Positions 50,148 to 63,900 of a stretch of DNA of 64,000 bases are shown here, piece after piece. A program made the position numbers and the translations under genes. The stretch's first letter is position 1; each line of letters begins with the position of its first letter. The notes beneath the pieces were generated by a model. It did not search any database. It saw nothing but the letters and a program-made list of their open reading frames with translations, and had not been told where the DNA came from. This DNA comes from Panonychus citri. Lineage: Eukaryota > Arthropoda > Arachnida > Trombidiformes > Tetranychidae. The DNA lies in the NCBI RefSeq assembly GCF_014898815.1, contig NW_026515535.1, positions 186,001 through 250,000 on the forward strand. The letters run 5' to 3'.

Positions 50148-51785
50148 GAAGAAAAGAAAATCAGAAGATGAAGATGAAGAGAAAAAGAAAACAAGAGAAG
50201 AAGAAGAAAAAGAAAAACAAGAATAAGGTTAAAGTACATGGAGAAGAAGAAGATGATGATAAGGATGATGAAGGGCAAGTGGTTTTCTTTTTTTTTCTTC
50301 TTCTTCTTCTCTTTCGTTTTTTCTTTTTAAAAAGAAAATGCTCTTTAAAAATATGTTAGAACTTTTTTTTCTTCTTCATCTTCTTTTCTTGGGAAAGGAA
50401 AGGGGGACGATGAGGTTAAGGGTGAGAGGTGAACAAGTTGAGTTGCTAAGGTATTTTAGCGCTAAAATGGTTGGTCAGTGAGAGAGATGATGATGATATG
50501 GAAGAGAAAACAAGGTTAAGTCTATGGAAGAGAAGAAAAAAAATTTTGGAATTTTTGTTCTCTTCCTTTCTTACCTTTAATCTGATTGAATTGACCAATC
50601 AATGATTCATCTCATTTGTTTAAATTGTTTCAACCAATTATTGATCGAGTTACATAATTTTTTGCATTTTTTCGGATGAAACAATTAAAATTAATCAAAT
50701 ATTTGGTCAACAATTTCAATGATTAATATGTTTAACTCTCAGGAGAATTAAGGAGAAATTGTTAATCTAATCAGTGCGAATTAGTTGAGAAATTAATTTC
50801 TCACAATTATCTCTCTTTCATTTTTGCTTTCGAGACACTCTAATAATTAGTAATAATTTTAACTAATTACTGATTTTAGTTACTGATTTGATTATCGATA
50901 ATGAGGTAATCAGAGTTTGTTGATTGTATGTTATTGTTGTGTCGCTTTTTTTTTCAGGAAAAGCCAACAAGTTGATTAGATTAGAGGGGACAGTTTATGT
51001 TTACATTAAATTAACTTTTGACTTACTACTGATTATAATCATAATCAACAATCAATAACAATAGCTAATAGTAAAAAAAAATAATAATATCAAATTATTA
51101 GTATAACCAAAATAATATTATACTACAAAAAGAGCAAACAACAATCAAAGTTTAAGAAAAAAAAAGGACAGAATCAACTTTCAATGATAAGTTGACGTTA
51201 ATTTTTTGTTTGTCAAAATTGTTGACAAATTATCTGAATGATGATGATGATGATAACTCCTTATTTATGTTTACTATTATTAATATATGTTTGTTGTTGA
51301 TGTTGTTGCTCCAATTGTTACACCAAAAAATTGAATCAAAATAAATTTCATCTTGATTTCTCTCCTCCTTCCTCTTTCTTTTTGTTCATCGTCATCTTTT
51401 TGTAATTGTTGTGAGTTGGTACCGTTAACTTGATTATCTAATGTTACTTAATCATATATCGTCATCTTAATTAAAGTCTCTCTTGTTGGTTCCTATTTTT
51501 TTTCTTCTTCTTCTTCTGTCATTTGTCTTCACCTTTTATCTTCCACCTTCTCCTCCTCCTTCTCCTTCAACTCGCTTGGCTTTTTTTTACCGCCTTCTCC
51601 TTCCTCTTTTTGACGAACTATTGTTAATTTGATGAGTTGGTGAAGGTGCGACAATTATAATCAATCAGGTTTGAGCGTTTAAACTGTTGTTGATTATATT
51701 GATCACCATCAAGGGGGAAGATCAAAATCACTTAAAACATATTCATCCATTCAGAATAGGAAATATTAATCCCTCCAGTTAGTTT
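50148..51785. other. Intergenic region between Myc and the 52 kb gene
   Basis: Divergent spacer of about 1.6 kb. AT-rich with TTC/GAA runs, no exon seen. Confidence 0.5.
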
Positions 51786-51793
51786 TATAAAAA
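51786..51793 (+). promoter_or_regulatory. TATA box of the 52 kb secreted gene
   Basis: TATAAAAA about 100 bases before a donor-like AAG|GTAAAT at 51890/51891. A TTTTTAG acceptor at 52045 precedes the coding exon. Together these suggest a non-coding first exon of about 75 bases ending at 51890. Confidence 0.45.
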
Positions 51794-52080
51794 CATCATA
51801 ATCAACTCAAATTTAAGTTAGTTAGTTCAAGTCAGTTAATGTGATAACATCCTCTCCAAATCCTTTAATAATCTGAAATAGTTTAAAAAGGTAAATATAT
51901 TTAAATTGTTAGTAAATTGTTTTGTTAATAATTGACAGAACAAATTTCATCATTAATAACAGTTGTCAACTTTAAAGTTAAAACTATTGAATTTCTTACC
52001 GTTTCATTTTTTTTTTCTTTATTCATCATTCCCTTTGATTTTTAGTTCGTTGTAAATTTATCAATTGGATTTAAATCAAA

Positions 52081-53808
52081 ATGAAATTAATATTTGTTCT
52101 TGGTGTTCAAATTGTCCTTGTTTATGGTCAACCCATTTTCACTCCAATGGCTGGTCATGTTGGTGTTCCAGTAGGTGCTCATGTAGGTGCTCCTGCAATG
52201 GGAGGACATTTTGGTTTACCAATTGATACTTTAGGTAATTTGTTTCACTGTTGATCAATTTGTGATATTATATACCATGGATGAAAAACTAGTGATTAAA
52301 TTGTCTAGCTTTTGATTTTGGCTTAATTTTCATCATCAATCCATGTGATTTAATCAGTGATTCCTTCAAAAGGTGTGGTTTATAAGTGTTGGTTAAATCC
52401 ATATCTACATGTGATCTATGCACACACATAAAAATTGGAAAAAAAAGCTTAATTATGTGACCAGAATTTGCTCTCATTGAGCTTTATGTTGATCTTCATC
52501 TCAGATCTGAAACGACTCAGATGAGATTATTGATGGAAAAAGAATTGAAGAATTGAGGATGTAGTTTTTGATTAGTTAAAAGATGGAGAGACAATTTTTC
52601 GATCCATTTGAAATTATCTGCTGAAACGAAAAGATTAAAAATGGATTAGAATTAGAACAGAATGTTTAGCTTAGTGTTGATTTGATCTGATTAATTTACT
52701 TTGGGAATCAAGTTTGTTTTTATCAATGATTAGAATTTAAAATTGATGTAAATTATTGTAACTGGGTAAATGTGTAAAACATTATTTGAATGAACGGATG
52801 ATTTGATAAATAATTAGTATCTGTTGAGTGATGTTAATACAAGTATGATATGTAGAAAATGTGATCATATCGCTAATTTTTGTTTTCTTTATATTTTCTA
52901 TTTACTTACCTACTGTGAACATTATCATTTTTTTTTTCTTTACTTTTCCAACACAATCGAAAATGATGAAAAAAAAATTGATATAATTAGGAGCAGCAAG
53001 TGGATATGCAGGCGGAGGAGCAGGTTTCCCGTTACTCAGTCCAATGGAGCTGAACGCAATCATGGAAGCTCAGGCTAGAGGAGGTAATTTTAAAGCCGCT
53101 TTCACTCCTGACACTGAACCTCAGGGTTTCGCTGGATATGGACAACAGCAACAACAGCAACATGGTGGATTTATGCCAAATTTTGAAGATGGTTTCGGTC
53201 AAGAAGGTAACAGTGAATTTTATGAGGCTCCACATCATGGTGAACCTTTCCCAGCTCATGAGGCTGATTCAGATGTGAAACAACCTGAACCTAAAGGTAG
53301 AGATAATCGTGATAATCGAGGTCCATACCATAAAGATGATGCCATAGAAGATGGACCTTCATCTGAAGGACCACAAGAACCACAGGAGCCAAGAGAAATT
53401 GTAAATGGACGAGGAGGTCAAATTGAACCATCTAATGGTCATCCAGGTCAACAGAGAGGTTATCGAGAAGAGGAAAGAGATTCAGGTGAACCTCAAATTC
53501 AAAATGAACCCGCTTTAAGAGGTGCTTACAGAGAGTATAGAGGTGAGGGTGGATCATCATCATCACCTTCAAATGGTCATCCAAGACAACGAGGTGGTTA
53601 TCGGGATGAGGAAAGAGATTCCGGTGAAGTTTCATCACATTCCGGTCAAAATGAGCCCAATTCAAGAGGAGCATACAGAGAATACAGAGGTGAAGGTGGA
53701 CACAATAATAATGGACAAAGTGAAGCTGCTGAAGGACAAGAAGGATCAGATGGACCAGAATCATTTGTTGGTGGACATGATCAACGGGAAAATTATAATT
53801 ACCAATGA
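52081..53808 (+). CDS. Secreted hydrophilic low-complexity repeat protein
   Basis: Coding exons 52081-52234 and 52991-53808 (donor TTAG|GTAATT, acceptor TAATTAG|GA) give 323 residues. The start MKLIFVLGVQIVLVYGQ is a typical signal peptide. A short Gly/His/Val/Pro-rich segment with GAHVGAP and GHVGVPV motifs follows. Then a Gln run and a long charged, disordered region. Near residues 200-239 and 246-288 there are two copies of a unit of about 40 residues: NGHP, R.GYR.EERDSGE, then RGAYREYRGEGG. No Cys-rich or enzymatic domain is visible. It may be a structural, cuticle or glandular protein; the family is not recognised. An AATAAA lies at 54044-54049. Confidence 0.75.
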
Positions 53809-56424
53809 GAGAAAAAAAAACTCAAGTGAGAGAGAAAAAAAAATTTCACCAAAGAGAATATTTTGTTTGTAGATTTACGGTTAAAGTTTTTTCTGGAAAA
53901 AAATGAAAACCATTTAATTAATTATATTATATAAAAAAACGAAAGACGAAAAAAAAACCAAAACAAATCACAATTAACTTTAATCACTGAGTGTGTGTGT
54001 GGTTATATTATCCTTGTGACGCCAATATGATGATTAATATAATAATAAAGACGAAATTGGATTAACATTGGAAATAAACAAAATCTACAAGAGAGGGAGA
54101 AAGAAAAAGAGACTAAATGTCTTCCAATTATTTACTTTTCACTTTAACCGGGAAAATGGAGATTAGACAAAAGAGAAAAGAACAAATTAGAAAAGGGGGG
54201 AAAGAATTTAGAATAGAATAAAAAAGTAAGAGAACAATTGGAATGGGGGAAGAGAGAAAATTATGTAAACAGTTTGATTTCCGTTTCTCTTTTTGCTTCT
54301 CCAATTTCTCATGGTTGTAATCAGTTTAAACATCAATTAAATTAATTAATCATCGATTAAATTATTCAAATAATCAACATGATCAAGTGAAAGTGTTGCT
54401 TTTAATTACTCACTAGTTGTTAATTAATTACATTGGAAAGTTAATTGTTGTCTCATCGGGAAAACATCAATAAAAAAAAAGGTAAACACTTTTTTGTTTT
54501 ATTCAATTTGGATTTTAATTGTGTTTGGTTTTGATTGTTTGAATATTTTTTCATTTTTTGGATTTAATTTCAATTTACAATCAATTTAGTTGGTTCATTT
54601 TATGTACAATTGATTAACTGCTGATTACAATTTGGATTACTTGGTGATGGTTGTGTATGTGTTTCCAAAAGTGTAAATTTAGTTTTGATTAAGGAAGGAT
54701 TTAACTTATCGCAATTGATTAACAAAAAAAAAAGGTAATTTTTAAATGAGATGGTTAATTGTTATTGTTTATTAAGTATCTATTATAATATCAACGTTGA
54801 TTAGTGATTGATTTTTGTTTCTCAATTGATTCTTGTCACGGTGACGTTTAATTTACGCTTCAATTAACTTTTACCAATCAAGATATTTAGAGAGAGAGAG
54901 AGATAGAAATTAATATCCAAATATCATTTTCTCAATTGTTATTACGATTATGATGATGATTGTTATTTGTATCATCAACCAACAATCAACTAACAACAAC
55001 AACAACTACAACAGCAATTTACACACATGAAATACACTTAAATAATACGTGAAGATTAAGTTGAAAGACTGAAGAGAAAAAAAGATTTAGATTAATGAAT
55101 CAACTCCATAAGGAAACATAACAATTTAAAGGTAAATAATTTAAAATTAAACAATTAATTCAATCGCTCAAAATTGATTGATTGTTGTCAGTCTGATGTT
55201 GATTATAATAGTAACATGGAGACATGAGAATGAAAATGTTAACCAATTAACACACTTTCTCTCCAGTTTATTTTTGTATATATTTAATTGTGATTAACTA
55301 ATCAACATGATTAGCATAATTGATCAGTCAAATGGGTGTAAAATCCTTAATCAGTTAAATCAGTTTGACTAATGATTAAATTTTTTTTTCTCTCTCTCTT
55401 ATTTCCCTCATTAGATTGACCATCATCATCGTGATTAACATTCAGTTAACATTATCTAAATTAATTAGAATCTCAATTCCCTTTGAACAATTTAGAATTG
55501 ATCAGGTAAAATGTTGAGTATCAGAAGGAATTAATTGTGATTAGAATTAATTAGAAGTTGAATTTAATTATAATTTATTTATAACATGATGAAGAAAATA
55601 AAAAATCAAATAATCTGATAAATTATTTGAATCATTTGTTTTTGATTCTTAAACAATCACAATTAACTTATTATTATTATAAATACAATTATCGTTCACA
55701 ATTGTGAGAAACAATCAAATCAGGAAACAAGAAAAAAAAAATCAACAATCAACAAATTATCATCTAAATTTAACTTCTCAAGAGTTTGATTGTTATAAAC
55801 ACAATTAACTAATGAACATGAATTATGTTAATCAATGATAATCTTTTGTGATTATCATTGACAATTAAAGTGAAAAAATATTGTTTTTTTTTCGTTCAAT
55901 TGATAATCAAGTTAATTGTATCATATTAATATTGATATTGTTTAATTTGATTGTGAACAAAAAATCAAAATTAACTAACCTTGATTAGTGAACCAAATTA
56001 TAATTAATTTGGATCCTTTTGTTTTTCAGTAAATACCAAGCAAGATGATTAACAATTAAAAGTATTAATTGTTAACTGTTAACAATTTACTTTAAATCGT
56101 TGATCATATTTACGATTTTCTTTTTATTCACCTTTCAAACAATTAAACTTTCAAACTTATTAAGAATGAAACTTGAGATCAAAATTAATTAATTGTGATC
56201 ATGATTTAGATTAAGCCAAATTTTCACCAATCAAATGATTTTCTAACAAATCATTTTATTATTGTTTAAACAACACAATTAGTTAATCATAGAGAAAAAA
56301 ATCCAGTTGAAAGAAAATTTCTTCTCTATTGGTTAACTTTTAATTAGAGTTAATTGTATAAATTACCAATTAATTTTTTCGATTTTGATTGTTTCCTTTT
56401 AATCTTTTGAATTTCCCCCCAACG
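53809..56424. other. Intergenic, AT-rich
   Basis: After the 3' untranslated region of the secreted gene, no exon is seen. Sequence is dominated by TTAATTG/CAATTAA-type words. Confidence 0.5.
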
Positions 56425-56438
56425 GTTACCATGGAGAC
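56425..56438 (+). promoter_or_regulatory. X-box (RFX-type) element
   Basis: GTTACCATGGAGAC fits RYYNYY-N2-RRNRAC at every position. It is 256 bases above the ATG of the RGG gene, next to a CCCCCC run, in a region otherwise very AT-rich. The embedded ATG opens only a short frame. Confidence 0.5.
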
Positions 56439-56693
56439 GCTTTCTCTTTGCATTGTCAACAAAAATTTTTCTTCTATTAATTTTTCCGTTCATTTTTAAA
56501 TTAAATTAATCTTTTTGTCTTCTCTTTAATTATGTTACTTATTTATTGTTCTATTTATATGGTTGATCGATTAATCAGTTTCTTTTCTTTCTTTTAGGTT
56601 AAAGTTTATCTGTGGTTCATTGATTGTTGTTTATCTTTTGGTCTTCTAACCTGTTGGTTTCTTTTTTTTTACCGGTTAAATTTAAGATTTAAT

Positions 56694-57892
56694 ATGGAGC
56701 CTATTTTGAAAAGGAAAGTTGGTTCAATCTTGGAAGCCCTGGAAGCTGCCGCTTGTAGTGCCTTTAATATGCGAGATGTGAGTTAATTGTGTAATTGGTT
56801 GTTGTTTTTTTGTGAGAATTATCTAATTGGTTTTTCTTTTTCTTTGCATTTTTACTCTTGTATTGTTGATTTGATAATTTTTTTTGTAAGCAGTTTGATA
56901 AGGAGATTTCTGCTATATTGGTGCCTACTTCTGCTGGTTTACCAAGTAAAGAAAATATTACCACCAAAAAAGATGAACCAGTTATCATTGGAGATGATTT
57001 TTCATTTGTCCGTCACAAGCAAGAATCTATTCCTGGACTTTCGATAGCTCAAGATGAACCTCAAAGTTTCGTTAAAAGGGAAGGCCAAGTCTTTAATGAT
57101 TTTATTGGTGGACACGGTGCAAGTTTCAATAGCAGATTTAGACACGATCGAGGAAGAGGAGGACTTTATCGATCAAGGAGAGATAGTGAAGATGAGCAAA
57201 AAAAATCGGAATCTCGAGAAGAATCAGTTGAAAGAGGAGGAATTGGTTTCGGTGGGAATAGGAGAGAAGGATTTGATAATGAGCAAAGAAGATTCGACAA
57301 TGATTCTAGAAGATTTGATAATGAATCTCGCCGATTTGAACATCGTGGTGACTCTTCTGAACGAGGAGGCAGAGGGTTTAGCGGTGATGTTAGAAGAGGA
57401 AATTTTGACCGAGGAAGAGGTAGTAATATCGGTGAGCAGAGAAGATTTGAGCCGAGAGGAGGTTCAGTTGACCGAGGAGTCAGTGGTTTTGGTGGTGGTT
57501 TTGGAGGAAGAAGAGGAAATTTTGACCGAGGAAGAGGTAGTAATATCGGTGAGCAGAGAAGATTTGAGCCGAGAGGAGGTTCAGTTGACCGAGGAGTCAG
57601 TGGTTTTGGTGGTGGTTTTGGAGGAAGAAGAGGAAATTTTGACCGAGGAAGAGGAGGAAATGACAATGACTTTAGAAGACCTCGATTCGAGCCTAGAGGT
57701 GGTTCCGCTGAAAGGGGTGGAAACAATAACTTCAATAATAGAAGAGGTACCGGTGGTAATAATCGTCGAATGCGTCGTCGTAAAATGACACCACAAGAAG
57801 AAGCCGAGGCTTTAGCACGAATGAACGCAAGAGATGCCGCAGCAGAACGAGCACTGATGATAGCGGGAGGGCAACTTCCGCCCGATTCTTGA
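56694..57892 (+). CDS. RGG/RG-rich putative RNA-binding protein
   Basis: Exons 56694-56777 and 56894-57892 (donor AGAT|GTGAGT, acceptor GTAAGCAG|TT, phase 0) encode 360 residues without signal peptide. The N-terminus (MEPILKRKVGSILEALEAAA) looks helical. A mixed acidic segment is followed by a long Arg/Gly/Phe-rich domain with many RGG, GRGG and FGGG motifs, typical of nuclear or cytoplasmic RNA-binding proteins that are arginine-methylated. Two identical 39-residue units lie near residues 197-275. The C-terminus changes to a basic RRMRRRK stretch and an Ala-rich helix (PQEEAEALARMNARDAAAERAL). No RRM or KH domain is visible. Exact family not recognised. AATAAA at 57950-57955. Confidence 0.82.
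57400..57633 (+). repeat. Perfect 117-bp coding tandem repeat
   Basis: 57400-57516 and 57517-57633 are identical as read, and the first bases of a third unit follow. The period is a multiple of three, so the frame is kept. Confidence 0.92.
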
Positions 57893-57949
57893 AGATTAAC
57901 CTCAACCTTTTCATCAACTTAATTTCACCTTTACGCCTGTTCAGTTGAT

Positions 57950-57955
57950 AATAAA
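57950..57955 (+). terminator. Polyadenylation signal of the RGG gene
   Basis: AATAAA 58 bases past the TGA. Confidence 0.5.
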
Positions 57956-60900
57956 CATAATGTTCAATTTTCATCATAAAGAGGAAAAAAAAAATCCTGA
58001 GAGCAGAATCAAAGAAAAGCACAGTTAGTGAAAGTCTTCCAAACTTACCAATCATCAGAATAGTAATTTTGACTTAAATCAAACCTTTACAAACTCTCTG
58101 AAAGTTAATCGAATCTAAATTATCAAACCAACACATCTAATCAACTCTTTCTCTTAAAACTGTGATTTAAATCACTTGTAAACTAATCATCACCCATAAA
58201 CTCATTACAACATTCAAAGCAAAGTCCAGGCATCCAATTAATCATCTTAATCAACTTTACGAGACTAAAAATTTTGTTTTGACAATTTAAACGCTACAAT
58301 TGGCTAAATCACTCAAACAGCCTAACCATGTATTTTCAATATACTTGCCCGATAATGATTGTAATCGTAATCAATTTAACCATAATCACCATCACCACCG
58401 CTACTAATACCATTGTAAGTCTTAACTAATTGTTGTTACTGTTTTTGCTTGTTACCTTAATTATGTTAATCATAAAATCTCCTGTTAAATTGTTGTCATT
58501 TTGATATTCCTCCCCCTTATTGCTTAATTGTTACTTAATTATCTTGTTCCTTATGTAAGTCAATCAATTAGCTATTGATTTTTTTTATATTAGGAAAAAA
58601 ATTAGTTTGACTTTGAAAATAAACTCAAATACAAGTGATTGTTAAAGAAAGAGACAAATTAATTGAGTTAATTGTGATCATAATTAACTAATTTGTTAGA
58701 AAATCAATCGAAATAGTCTATTTGTATCAAAGCAATTACTTAATCATCCAAATCAATGTATCTTATTTGTAGCAATTGAAATGAACGAAAATAGGAAACA
58801 ATTAGTAGTAAATTTAATTGTCATTAGTGAAATAAAATCTTCAATTAAACTCATCAAAGTTAATTAGCAACAGGATGAAATCGCCAAAATTTACTAATTA
58901 GATTAAATTTTCATGATCACGATTGAATCGGAATAATTTAACAATCACAATAATTAAACAAGAAGTTAAATGATCCCAATCACAATTAGATTAAAATGTT
59001 AATCAATTGATTTTAAAATCAACATTTTATCATATGAATGAATTGATCATCTTAACAATCAAATATCAACAATCAGATTAATCAATTGAATTTATTTATT
59101 TTAATCAAAAAAAAAACTTTCCAAACTTCCTAATCAAATCTAAATGTGATTTAATCAAAAAATAAATCAATAAATGATGAAATTATCATGAAACCTTTGT
59201 TGATAATAAGAAATTAAGTCAACAATCAACAATCAACAATCAAATATAACAAAAAGTTATCAACTATTTACATTCAACCGTAAATCTTAAATTGTTATCA
59301 CCAAAATGATAACAATTAAAGGCTTTTACTTTCATGTAACAATTAACGTTTAATTTGACAGGTAAAACCACAATGTCATCAGTTAATTGCTGATTAATTA
59401 ACATGATAATATAAAATTAATTTGATTCTAATGCTTGAAGCAATAATGATGTAACTTAAATTGTTACCATTAGAAAATAATTTATATCAACAAGAATCAA
59501 ATTAAGGTTATATTATCATTATTATTATTGTAACATTTAATTTTCTGTCTGTCTAATTGTCACAATGATGATTTAACAATTTAGACACAATTTTATGATG
59601 GTTTACCTTATATTTAATTAAATTGTTACTATTTGTCACTTTAATTGTATTAATACATAAATAAATTTAATGGATTAATTTAAATTAACAATTAATATTA
59701 GTAAAGGTTAAAAGTTATAATAATAATTTTTTATTATTCTTATAATAAATTATCAACTATTATGATGATAATAAATTAACAATTAAAATAATTAATTGTT
59801 AACCATAACAATTTATGATTAATTTCAACAGGTAAAAGGATAAACAATTTAAACTGGATTAAAGTTAATTGTTATGAATGATCCGAGAAACTTTTAATTT
59901 GGTTTAATGATCAATGTTGATTTGAGTTTTTCTATTAATTAAACTTTTATGTTTGTAGACAATTAAGTTAACCATTGATGTGATTAAGTTGATTGTCTTT
60001 GGTTAATTAATGGTTGATTAAATTGTCCACTAAACTAAAGGTCCATTGAACTTGATTATGATTATGATTATTATCATTAGTCTATTGGATTAAATTGTCT
60101 AGATTAACTAATTAGTGGTAAAGGGAGAGACAATCAAATTAATTGTTAAGCTAAATTGTGTCTTGGTTATTAATTATTTGGTATTAATTTAATTTATGAT
60201 TACTTATTGTTGATGATGAGAATAATTTTCAAAGTCAATTATAATCATGGTTAATTTAATTAGCGACTTGATTTAATAATTAATTGTTGCACTTTGATAA
60301 TAAACCAATTGTACTGTTAGTTAGTTAATCAAAGTGGTTAACAATTTACTGATTGTGCCTCAGACTGTTAAGATAATTTAAATGTACAAGAGAGTCTCAG
60401 TTGATTAAGTTAATCAATATCTAAATTAAGTTAATCAGCTCAATGGGAAAAAAATGAACAAAAAAATTAATACCAAAAACTAAAGTTCATCAAGTTAATC
60501 AATATCAACACAAGAGTTTGGATAACAATTAAGTTAAGCAATTTATTAATTCATCAAGGGAAATTAATCATTCTCATCAATCAAATGTATCAGAATAATT
60601 AACAATCAATCAAGTTCAATTTTCATCACTAAACATTGATGATAACAATTAAACGCTCTCAATTTTAATCTGTTAAATTGTTGGTCAGTTTGAATTAAAT
60701 TGTTGCCTCAAAATTAACTAATTGCTGTTGATATAAAGACTGAAATTAATTGTTAATCAAGGTAAAGTTGATTAATTGTTTCAAGTGTTTATTTGTATCA
60801 TCAACAGGTAAAGAAAAATTAATTCAACAAATTGTTTACTCTCAATGGCACTTGAACTGTTTCAAGAGAGTTAATTGTTTACACACAATCAACAATTTAA

Positions 60901-63900
60901 TCAGATTTAATCACAATTAACTAAATTCATTTTCACATGGTAACAATTATCAGCAAGCAAAAAAGTTCATTTAATTTCATCTCGTAAAAGTAAATTAATT
61001 GTTAATTTATCAAGTTAATCATTAACAAAATCCTTCATCTCATTTAAATCATCTTAATCACAACCAGAACAAGTAAATTGTTACAACAACAATTAACTGA
61101 TTAACTTTTCAATGTATTACTTTTGATACTTTAAACATGGTTAACTTTTAATCATTAAATTGATTTTATCAATTTTGATCAACAATCAATTGTTATGATA
61201 ATGTAATAAATGATAAAACGTTTCCAGTAAATAATTTGGTTAAATTGATTGTTACAATTAACTAAATCACTGGAGTTAACCTTAAACCTTATCAATGGGC
61301 TTTAAAATTAGTTAATTGTGATTAGTAGACCCTCTTAATCCAATCGTAATCAAGAAAGCAATTAAAGTTAAATTCAACGAGAAAATTTTTAATCATGAGA
61401 AACGAATCAGATGTTAATCAATTAAATTGCTTGTTGATTAAATTGTTAACCTTTTAATCAACTTGATCAGTGTTAATGACAATCAGTAAATTGTTGTGAT
61501 TCTCGTTGATTTGATGATAATTTGATTTAAAATGTTTACCATTCTGATTATAATTATCTTGATTGTTAATTCAGTTAAAGTTGATCATCTTATATACAAT
61601 CAAAAGGTACCAAAGCAATTTACAATTTACTGAATACAATTAGATTAACAGAATTAATTTGATTAACTTAATCAATAAAAATCAAGCTCTACATTAACAA
61701 TCAACTTAATTAAAAGTTTATTTTAAATTGTTTGTTAATCATTAAACTCCTATTGTCTTTTAAATCAATTGTCTTGAAATAGTTTAATAAATAAACTATT
61801 TTTCCAGCAATTAAAGTTGATTTAATTAGCAAGTCTTTGATTTCCTCTTTCTTTGCCTTGGTTAATTGTTAATCATCATCTTAATTGTGAAGAAAATTAA
61901 AAGATTCCAGTTGACAACAATTAAGAATGAAAAATGACAATCGTTAATTGTGATCAAAGTTAATCAACAGAAATTTTTGTGAGTTTAAAGTAACAATTAA
62001 ATTGTAACAATTTATGTCACTTTCTGATAATTAAATGTTATATATAAAACCAAGCAATCTACCTGTTAATTAAATTAAATCAATGGTTAAATTATGTTAA
62101 TTTCCGTTAATAGTAACAATTTAACTTGATAAACCATAATGATTAACAAAAACAAATATTAATTTAAATAAACCAACGATAAATATATAACAATTTATCA
62201 AACAATTTAACTTTTATTGTAATGGAGACACAGACTAATCAAATCAAATGGTTGGACCAATAGAGTAACTGATTAACTAATTGTTGGGGGAAATTTTTTT
62301 TCTTCAAATTTTGTCCATGAGATTTACCATTGAAATTGAACTTTTTGTATTTGCTGTTGGTTAAACATGATAACTGATTTAGAATTGGAAAAGTTCATGT
62401 TTATCTTTGATTAGAATTGGAATTGACCTTTGTCGGAGAAATGGTAATTGTCCAGTTGTGTCCAGTTAATCTCATTTAAAGAGAACTTTTTTCTTTCCAA
62501 ATTCTATCAAATCATGATATCTATTAACAACACTCATGGTGTTTATCATCATCATGGTGAAAGATTTTTCATCTTCTCTCACCAATTGAAACTCAATTCC
62601 AGATATAATCACATTAACTTGATTCTTTCTCCTTTTTCAATGATAATCATATTATCTGCTCACTGATTATCATTCAATGTGTATATTAATGTCAACATGA
62701 AAGTATAAAGTTCACCAATTGTTCAACTATCAATTTCACAAATTCAACTGAATCAAATGCTAAGCTTAAAAAAATCGTAGTTCTAATAATCCAAACTCTT
62801 CCTCTGAATTACTTTAAATACTCAGACATGAATATCGATGAAAAAAAATAACACTTATGCTTTTTCTCACATGATTATCTCATGAACATGATGACGATGA
62901 TTCATGTTTATCACCATGTAAATGCTGATGAATAGATTGATAAGAGGAGAGATAGAAAACTTTTCAGCATTGGATATTCACCATGAAACAAGAATTAGTC
63001 TCTTCCAATCTCACTCTCACACTCTCTCTCTCTCTCTCTCTCTCTCTAATTATCACAATCTAATATCATTAATCTCATCGTTCATTTTGTATTAATCAAA
63101 TTCTCTCACTAATCTCTCACCCTGTAAACAATTTCCAAGAGATTTAACATCAAGTAGATTTACATGGAGTAGAAAGGAAAAAAACGAAATTTCAATTCCA
63201 TAAGAACAAAAGTGATAACTGAATCTTTCAGTTTTCTCTCCCTGAAGAAAAACAAAACTCCATCAACACTTACCCTTTATTCATGATAAAATAATTCATA
63301 TACAAACAACGAAGTGATAACTTGACACAAACAAAGAACGAAAAGAAAGAGAGAGAAAGAAAAAAGTTCGAATTGAATAAAAGTAACAGGTAGATTGTTA
63401 TTCTCATTGAATAACAAAAAAAAGTTCATTCTATTCATTGAACAAAAAAGAAAAGAAGTTTAATTTTTTTTCTATTGAAAAAAATTTCGCACCAAACTTA
63501 TTGTTCATCATGATGATATTATCGTTATCATGAATCAACCGGAACTTGGAACAGATTATTTCTTATCTTCCATCATGATAATGATACATAATAAATGATA
63601 AACTTTTATTACCAGAATTCATGATAATCATCAAACATGAATCCGAGGTGGGAAATATTATTATTACATATGAAATAAAATATCCACCAGGTAATATAAT
63701 TGGTTAGGAATTTTTTTTAACATGATTAGTTTAATTTTTATTACTTTTCATTATTAGTATTACAAAAACAACTTTATCACCACCACCACCACCTCCACCC
63801 ACTCACCACCATCACCATGAACATCAACATTGTCATTAAGGTAATAATATTTATGTGTTTATATACAATAAACTCCGAGTATTTAATTTTATCCTCAACT

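Noticed and set aside
56787..57047. 86-residue frame across the RGG gene intron
   Set aside because: It runs through the intron in another frame. The GT-AG junction joining 56777 to 56894 keeps the real frame.
57054..57788. Long alternative frames on both strands over the RGG gene
   Set aside because: They are shadows of the Arg/Gly repeat. The chosen frame has a coherent start, splice junction and C-terminus.
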